This document shows positions 5,665 to 9,183 of a DNA stretch of 9,183 bases, piece after piece. This stretch comes from an uncultured Clostridia bacterium. GTDB lineage: Bacteria; Bacillota; Clostridia; Oscillospirales; Acutalibacteraceae. Position numbers and translations under genes: made by a program. The DNA lies in contig CALCHE010000142.1 of assembly GCA_937901145.1 (NCBI GenBank), positions 1-9,183 on the forward strand. The letters are read 5' to 3'. The notes under the pieces were generated by a model, which was given only the letters and a program-made list of their open reading frames with translations, did no database searches and was not told the DNA's origin. Positions within the stretch are counted from its first letter, which is position 1. Each line of letters begins with the position of its first letter.

Positions 5665-5976
5665 TCAGTTTTCATTATATTCTTCATCATCTAATGCATC
5701 ATATAACGGAGTGAGAAATTTGTCCGTTAGTTTTAATGAAACATTGACTCCCGATTCAAAACCTTTTTTAAAATGATCCTTACAACAGGTGTTTAAAAAA
5801 TCACAATACGCTCTGCGTAAAAAAATGTATTTTATCTTTTCTTCGTTGGGAAGATCTTTAATAATCCCGTACCATTCTTTTGAGAATTCTTTATACTTTT
5901 CTGCCGCTTCTTTTGTCAGAATATGATTTTTTTCAGTTATAAATTCACTGTATAATTTATCGATCTGTTCATTCAT
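5665..5976 (-). CDS. Small hypothetical protein, 103 residues, helical
   Basis: This is a soluble, charged, probably all-helical protein (MNEQIDKLYSEF ... KGFESGVNVSLKLTDKF ... EYNEN). The layout, an N-terminal LY helix, a middle helix with leucine and glutamate, and a C-terminal F-x-x-GF-x-x-G-x-x-L helix, recalls the small DUF6809-type proteins of Clostridia, a weak resemblance by eye. The open frame extends back to 6135, but those 53 codons are leader RNA. The ATG at 5976 has AAAGGAG (5986-5992) nine bases upstream and directly follows the leader terminator. Its expression should depend on the 5977-6201 leader. No partner gene is in an operon with it. Function unknown. Confidence 0.72.
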   Translation of the reverse strand: MNEQIDKLYSEFITEKNHILTKEAAEKYKEFSKEWYGIIKDLPNEEKIKYIFLRRAYCDFLNTCCKDHFKKGFESGVNVSLKLTDKFLTPLYDALDDEEYNEN

Positions 5977-6201
5977 AGATTCCGTCTCCTTTACAAATAA
6001 AAATGCGCCTACCGAAGTAAGCGCATAAAAACACAAACTCCTGCAGTCGCGAAACCAAATAGTACAGTATGAGATATTTCTGCATACACCTACCCATCGG
6101 AATTTGCATTTTATCAAATTCTTGGATAAGTGCATATCAAATTAAGCGTATTATTTCAAAAAAATACACCTCTACTGTACAAATATAAAATTTGGTTTCG
6201 C
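5977..6201 (-). promoter_or_regulatory. Structured 5' leader, copy 3 (diverged, same architecture)
   Basis: The predicted 225-nt leader of the 5665-5976 gene begins at the G at 6201. Helix a is 12 bp (6190-6201 with 6049-6060). Helix b is 8 bp (6173-6180 with 6062-6069), with the same asymmetric internal loop on the 5' side. The loop is 103 nt and carries its own hairpin: 6124-6136 with 6083-6095 (13 pairs including four G-U on the minus strand), then 6115-6121 with 6100-6106. A terminator (6003-6026) and the RBS follow. Loop segment 6143-6151 resembles the 5' arm of the terminator (8 of 9 bases) and can pair with its 3' arm, a possible antiterminator pseudoknot. The primary sequence is largely unlike copies 1 and 2 outside the first bases and promoter spacing. 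Confidence 0.68.
6003..6026 (-). terminator. Attenuator-type terminator in leader copy 3
   Basis: On the minus strand ATGCGCTTAC pairs with GTAGGCGCAT (10 bp, one U-G) around a UUCG tetraloop, followed by TTTTTATTTG and then the AAAGGAG ribosome binding site. The U-G pair exists only on the minus strand. Confidence 0.8.
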
Positions 6202-6207
6202 AAAAGA

Positions 6208-6236
6208 ATAATATCATATTATTTAAGCAATTTCAA
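6208..6236 (-). promoter_or_regulatory. Extended -10 sigma-A promoter of leader copy 3
   Basis: On the minus strand TTGAAA (6231-6236), a 17-bp spacer, then TATTAT (6208-6213) preceded by TGA (extended -10). Six bases further lies the G at 6201 that opens helix a, matching copies 1 and 2. Confidence 0.72.
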
Positions 6237-6402
6237 TAGATTATATGAAAAATGAATATGTAAAAGAAGGAGTCATTCCTTTTGGTAAAGGGACTTTCAC
6301 TGAGTTGTTCCTCCGCTAAACAAAAACGTCCGTGCAAGAGTCAGTGTATCACCTGCATCTTCCCGAAATCTCCCACACAATTCCTAATTTCCGCATTCTG
6401 AA

Positions 6403-6445
6403 TTGACAAAACCTGTGCTTTTTCTCCCTGTGCTTTAACTATAAT
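6403..6445 (+). promoter_or_regulatory. Candidate spoIIE promoter with Spo0A-box-like site
   Basis: TATAAT (6440-6445) is a consensus -10, but no -35 hexamer sits 17 or 21 bp upstream. TTGACA at 6403-6408 is 31 bp away, too far for a normal -35. Read on the minus strand that site is TTTTGTCAAT, close to the Spo0A box (TTGTCRAA); in Bacillus spoIIE is activated by Spo0A at a promoter with poor -35 spacing, so this fits by analogy. A 10-bp direct repeat, CCTGTGCTTT, lies at 6412-6421 and 6427-6436 between the two. The rest of the 6237-6402 gap shows no gene and no clear site, only a small hairpin near 6272-6296. Confidence 0.4.
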
Positions 6446-6487
6446 GTGAAAGAATTAACCTAAAACATCAGCGAAAGGAAAAGCATT

Positions 6488-8803
6488 ATGAATAAAGTCA
6501 AAAATAAATCTGATGAAGAATATTATTATTGGGAATTACCGGAAGAAAGAGAAGACTCTCCGAAAATCCCCTTAGCCGTAAAAACAGGACTGTTTATATT
6601 TCTGGGTATGGGCTTTTCCTGCTTCAAAGGTCCCGAAAATATTTCTCCCTTCGCAGTTTCCTTTCTTTCCGCTGTCCCCTATTCCTTCTCTCTCCCGGCT
6701 TTTATAGGCAGCATTCTCGGCTATCTTGTTACGGTAAATGGCTCCGAAGTGCTGAAATACATAGGCGCGACACTGATAATCTGCCTTTTCCGACTGATTA
6801 TGCATAAGCGCCTGAGCGAGAAAGAACACTCCTTCATAGGCTCCGTCGTAACCTTCTGCTCTGTTTTTCTTTCAGGACTGATTTTTCTCTGGTTCGAGGA
6901 GGTATCTCTTCTTCCCTTTCTCATACTTATCAGCGAAAGTGTAATCGGTCTTTTCGCTTCTCTGATTTTCATAAAAGCCTTTAATCTGCCTTTTTATAAG
7001 GGCAGTACCGCGATTTTCACGGGTAAGGACTATTTCGCTCTGACCGTCAGCGTAGGTATCACTCTTATGTGCCTTTGCAGCATAAACATTCAGCAGCTTT
7101 CTCCGGGGAGGATTTTCACTCTGGTGCTTCTTATGTTTCTCTGCCTTTTCAAAGGTGTGGGTGTTTCTACGGCTGCCGGTGCTCTGACAGGTGCATTTTT
7201 AACCTTCTCCCCGGGTGGTGAAAAGCTGTTTCCTGCCTTCGTTATAGCATCACTGGTGGGCGGGTTCCTCTGCGAAGCGGGACAAACTATACTCTCCCTT
7301 GCCTTCACGGGAGCCTTCTTTATTCTTTCTCTGTTCTGCTGTGATCTTGGCGAAGGCTGGCTGAGTCTCATCGAGCCTGTAATAGCCTGCAGTGTTTTTC
7401 TTCTCATTCCTGCTGATAAAATCAGCCTTTTAGAGGACCGTATCAATAAATTTTTATCCCACAGAAGAAATTCTGATGATTTCGCACTGACGGAAACACT
7501 GAAAACAGCCTCAGTAAATATGGAATCCGTAGCGGTTATAGTGGATGATGTAAGCAGAAAGCTGGACAAGATAATCAATCCCGAGGTAAACCGCCTCTTC
7601 TCTATGCTTCAGCAGAAGGTATGCGACAAATGCGAAAAGAAGTCTCCCTGCTGGAACAAAAATTTCGACAGTACCGCCTCGGATATTCTGAGGATTATGG
7701 GCGTAGAAAAGACAGGTCAGGGCAGAATAGCTCTTTCTCTCACCTGTCCTCGCTATGACCTGCTCTGCAATTCTCTTTCTGCTTCCTTCCCCACCTACAG
7801 CAACGCCATAGCTACAAAAAATAAAATCACCGAAATGCGCCGTATTCTCACCGATCAGTTTTCGGGAATGAGTGATTTTCTTTTTGATTTGTCCGAAAAT
7901 ATTTCACAGAGCAGAACAAAGGATAAAGGTAAATCTGCTTATATGAAAACTGCTCTGCGTGACAGCGGTATCCCCGTAGAAAAGCTCGACTGCTATTATT
8001 TCAGAGGAAGAATTACCGTGGAGATTCTTATTTCCCCTGACGACAGCAGGCATATTAAGAAAATCAGACCCTTTATGGAATTCATTACAAAACGCAGATT
8101 CGACGAACCGGAAACAGAAATATCGGCCGGCTCACTCTTTCTGCAGTATAAGGAAAAAGCCTCCTATACCGTCAGAAGCGGTTATTCTCAGCGTTCAATG
8201 AAGGCAGGAAATATGTGCGGTGATACGGTAGGAAAATTCGTCTCAGACTGCGGATTTTATAATTTTCTCATCAGCGACGGTATGGGCACGGGATCAAGAG
8301 CCGCCATCGACAGCAGCTTAGCCGCTTCGGTCATAGAAAAGCTTATTTGCTCGTCATTTTCCTACGAAAGCGCCTGTAAAACCGTTAACAATGCTCTCAT
8401 AATGAAATCTACCGACGAGTCGATAGCCACGGTAGATGCCCTACAGATAAACCCCTATAACGGTGAGGCAGTTTTTTACAAATCGGGCGGAACGGTCAGC
8501 TTTATCAGGCACGGTGATACTGTCACAGTAATCGAAAAAGCATCTCTCCCTTTAGGTATAATCAGAAATGTATCTCCCTCACGGGAGGAAAAGAAGCTGA
8601 AAAAGGGAGACATAGTTCTTCTTCTTTCCGACGGAGTGACAAACAGCGACTGCGGATGGATTAACGATGAGCTTTTGGCCTGGAGTAAAAATGATATGCA
8701 TTCCCTCGCCTGTCACATAGCATCTCTGGCAGCACTGAGAAGCGAAAGCTCCTCGCGTGACGACATAACAGTAATAGCCGTAAAAATCGAAAAGGCTGAA
8801 TAA
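6488..8803 (+). CDS. spoIIE: Stage II sporulation protein E (PP2C-type phosphatase)
   Basis: This encodes 771 residues. SpoIIE dephosphorylates the anti-anti-sigma factor SpoIIAA in the forespore, which frees sigma-F, and also localises to the polar septum. About 30-308 holds roughly ten hydrophobic segments, the membrane domain. About 310-540 is the central region, with a cysteine cluster (C379, C382, C388, C420, C427). About 555-771 is the PP2C domain: G578-D579, SDGMGTG at 596-602, D650, SDGV with D715, and RDD at 757-759 followed by ITVIAV, so the metal-binding aspartates appear intact. The length is a little below the 827 of the Bacillus subtilis protein. The start has AAAGGAA about eight bases upstream. 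No terminator is seen after the stop before the 8812-8840 promoter. Identification is firm. Confidence 0.96.
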   Translation: MNKVKNKSDEEYYYWELPEEREDSPKIPLAVKTGLFIFLGMGFSCFKGPENISPFAVSFLSAVPYSFSLPAFIGSILGYLVTVNGSEVLKYIGATLIICLFRLIMHKRLSEKEHSFIGSVVTFCSVFLSGLIFLWFEEVSLLPFLILISESVIGLFASLIFIKAFNLPFYKGSTAIFTGKDYFALTVSVGITLMCLCSINIQQLSPGRIFTLVLLMFLCLFKGVGVSTAAGALTGAFLTFSPGGEKLFPAFVIASLVGGFLCEAGQTILSLAFTGAFFILSLFCCDLGEGWLSLIEPVIACSVFLLIPADKISLLEDRINKFLSHRRNSDDFALTETLKTASVNMESVAVIVDDVSRKLDKIINPEVNRLFSMLQQKVCDKCEKKSPCWNKNFDSTASDILRIMGVEKTGQGRIALSLTCPRYDLLCNSLSASFPTYSNAIATKNKITEMRRILTDQFSGMSDFLFDLSENISQSRTKDKGKSAYMKTALRDSGIPVEKLDCYYFRGRITVEILISPDDSRHIKKIRPFMEFITKRRFDEPETEISAGSLFLQYKEKASYTVRSGYSQRSMKAGNMCGDTVGKFVSDCGFYNFLISDGMGTGSRAAIDSSLAASVIEKLICSSFSYESACKTVNNALIMKSTDESIATVDALQINPYNGEAVFYKSGGTVSFIRHGDTVTVIEKASLPLGIIRNVSPSREEKKLKKGDIVLLLSDGVTNSDCGWINDELLAWSKNDMHSLACHIASLAALRSESSSRDDITVIAVKIEKAE

Positions 8804-8811
8804 TTTGATTA

Positions 8812-8840
8812 TTGACAAACTGTTAATAAAAGTATATAAT
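8812..8840 (+). promoter_or_regulatory. Perfect consensus sigma-A promoter
   Basis: TTGACA (8812-8817), a 17-bp spacer and TATAAT (8835-8840) match the vegetative consensus at all twelve positions. It lies nine bases after the spoIIE stop and directly upstream of the 40-codon gene, which should be expressed strongly in growth. Confidence 0.88.
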
Positions 8841-8871
8841 GTACTTACAAATTAAAAGGAGGAAAAATACT

Positions 8872-8994
8872 ATGGCAAAGAATAAGGTTAACGGCGCAGT
8901 TCCCGAGCCCGATTGGTCATTCCCTATGTTCTGGGAGGATATCACATTTATTCTTCAGAGAATTTTAGAATTCATCAAATCCTTTTTTGATTAA
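8872..8994 (+). CDS. Strongly promoted 40-residue microprotein
   Basis: This is a complete small reading frame, ATG at 8872 to TAA at 8994, too short for common gene-calling cut-offs. AAAGGAGG (8855-8862), a perfect Shine-Dalgarno, sits nine bases upstream, and a perfect consensus promoter lies at 8812-8840. The peptide has a polar N-terminus (MAKNKVNGAVPEPDW) and a C-terminal amphipathic or hydrophobic helix (about 19-39: MFWEDITFILQRILEF then IKSFFD), net charge about -2. There is no signal peptide cleavage site or Gly-Gly leader. I do not recognise a family. Possible roles include a membrane-binding peptide, a small regulator or a signal peptide; the sequence does not decide. Its transcript likely ends at the 9142-9176 terminator. 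Confidence 0.78.
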   Translation: MAKNKVNGAVPEPDWSFPMFWEDITFILQRILEFIKSFFD

Positions 8995-9141
8995 TAATTA
9001 AAAGAGTTGTCACCCGTGATTTAACGCCACTGAGTGATAAGGAAGTTTTTGTTTCTCGAATAAATTCCCTGTATTTTTCAGTTCTTACGAAACTGCGAAG
9101 CACTTTAAAATGCGAAATAAGTATTCAGGAAAAGGCGAAAA
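8995..9141 (+). other. Non-coding stretch after the microprotein
   Basis: No reading frame of note is found on either strand. There are small hairpins only (CAGTT and AACTG near 9079-9095). It could be the 3' untranslated part of the microprotein mRNA or an upstream part of something beyond the window. No recognised RNA family is seen. Confidence 0.4.
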
Positions 9142-9176
9142 ACACCGATAATGCTGACGCATATCGGTGTTTTTTA
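9142..9176 (+). terminator. Intrinsic terminator
   Basis: ACACCGAT (9142-9149) and ATCGGTGT (9163-9170), plus ATGC and GCAT inside with one bulged A and a TGAC loop, give 12 pairs followed by TTTTTTAACG. A run of A before the stem makes it possibly bidirectional. Confidence 0.85.
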
Positions 9177-9183
9177 ACGCATT

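Noticed and set aside
5977..6135. Upstream start at 6135 for the 103-residue protein
   Set aside because: It covers the hairpins and the UUCG terminator of the leader; AAAGGAG sits correctly before the ATG at 5976.
6403..6445. A standard sigma-A promoter from TTGACA and TATAAT before spoIIE
   Set aside because: The hexamers are 31 bp apart, far beyond the usable 16-19 bp.
8995..9141. A riboswitch or fourth leader copy near the right edge
   Set aside because: There is no promoter with the shared spacing, no long end-closing hairpin, and no gene start after the terminator within the window.

Overview
The window looks like chromosome of an endospore-forming Clostridia member, probably Oscillospiraceae/Ruminococcus-like. 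It carries a full-length spoIIE, its codons are moderately AT-rich, it has strong AAAGGAG ribosome binding sites and near-consensus sigma-A promoters, and its intergenic gaps hold palindromic repeats of a type I associate with gut Oscillospiraceae. The family assignment rests on recall, not on a search. No tRNA, rRNA, CRISPR array, transposase or phage structural gene is visible.

Layout. 1-569: a terminator and a minus-strand gene for a small membrane-anchored protein with a C-terminal His/Cys (zinc-type) motif. 570-1162: two tandem copies of a promoter plus a structured 5' leader, both pointing left; the upstream copy now heads only a 19-codon remnant. 1163-1340: palindromic repeats and a minus-strand terminator. 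1341-4560: a minus-strand operon running GH43-like glycosidase, GPH-family sugar/glycoside transporter, then a small membrane HEXXH protein coupled by a one-base overlap. 4561-4687: tight divergent promoters. 4688-5458: an iolB-like isomerase on the plus strand. 5459-5660: an intergenic repeat and a convergent terminator. 5665-6236: a 103-residue minus-strand protein preceded by a third leader of the same architecture. 6488-8803: spoIIE. 8812-8994: a 40-codon gene with a consensus promoter. 8995-9183: a non-coding tail with a terminator.

How the genes may work together. The glycosidase, transporter and isomerase look like a small catabolic locus: import of a glycoside or uronide, intracellular cleavage, then isomerisation of a uronate-like product. 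The substrate cannot be read from the sequence, and no other iol genes lie in the window. SpoIIE is the sporulation phosphatase that activates sigma-F and is unrelated to the sugar genes.

Most interesting signal. Three minus-strand 5' leaders (750-570, 1118-940, 6201-5977) share one plan: a sigma-A promoter with a 17-bp spacer, six bases from the -10 to a G that is both the predicted +1 and the first paired base, a long two-part hairpin closing on the 5' end, an intrinsic terminator, then the ribosome binding site and ATG. In all three, a segment in the hairpin loop is complementary to the terminator or ribosome-binding region, giving a potential large pseudoknot. Copies 1 and 2 differ by paired compensatory changes in the stems, and every one-sided change is a G-U pair only on the minus-strand RNA. 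I do not recognise this as a named RNA family; it is a candidate undescribed cis-regulatory RNA.
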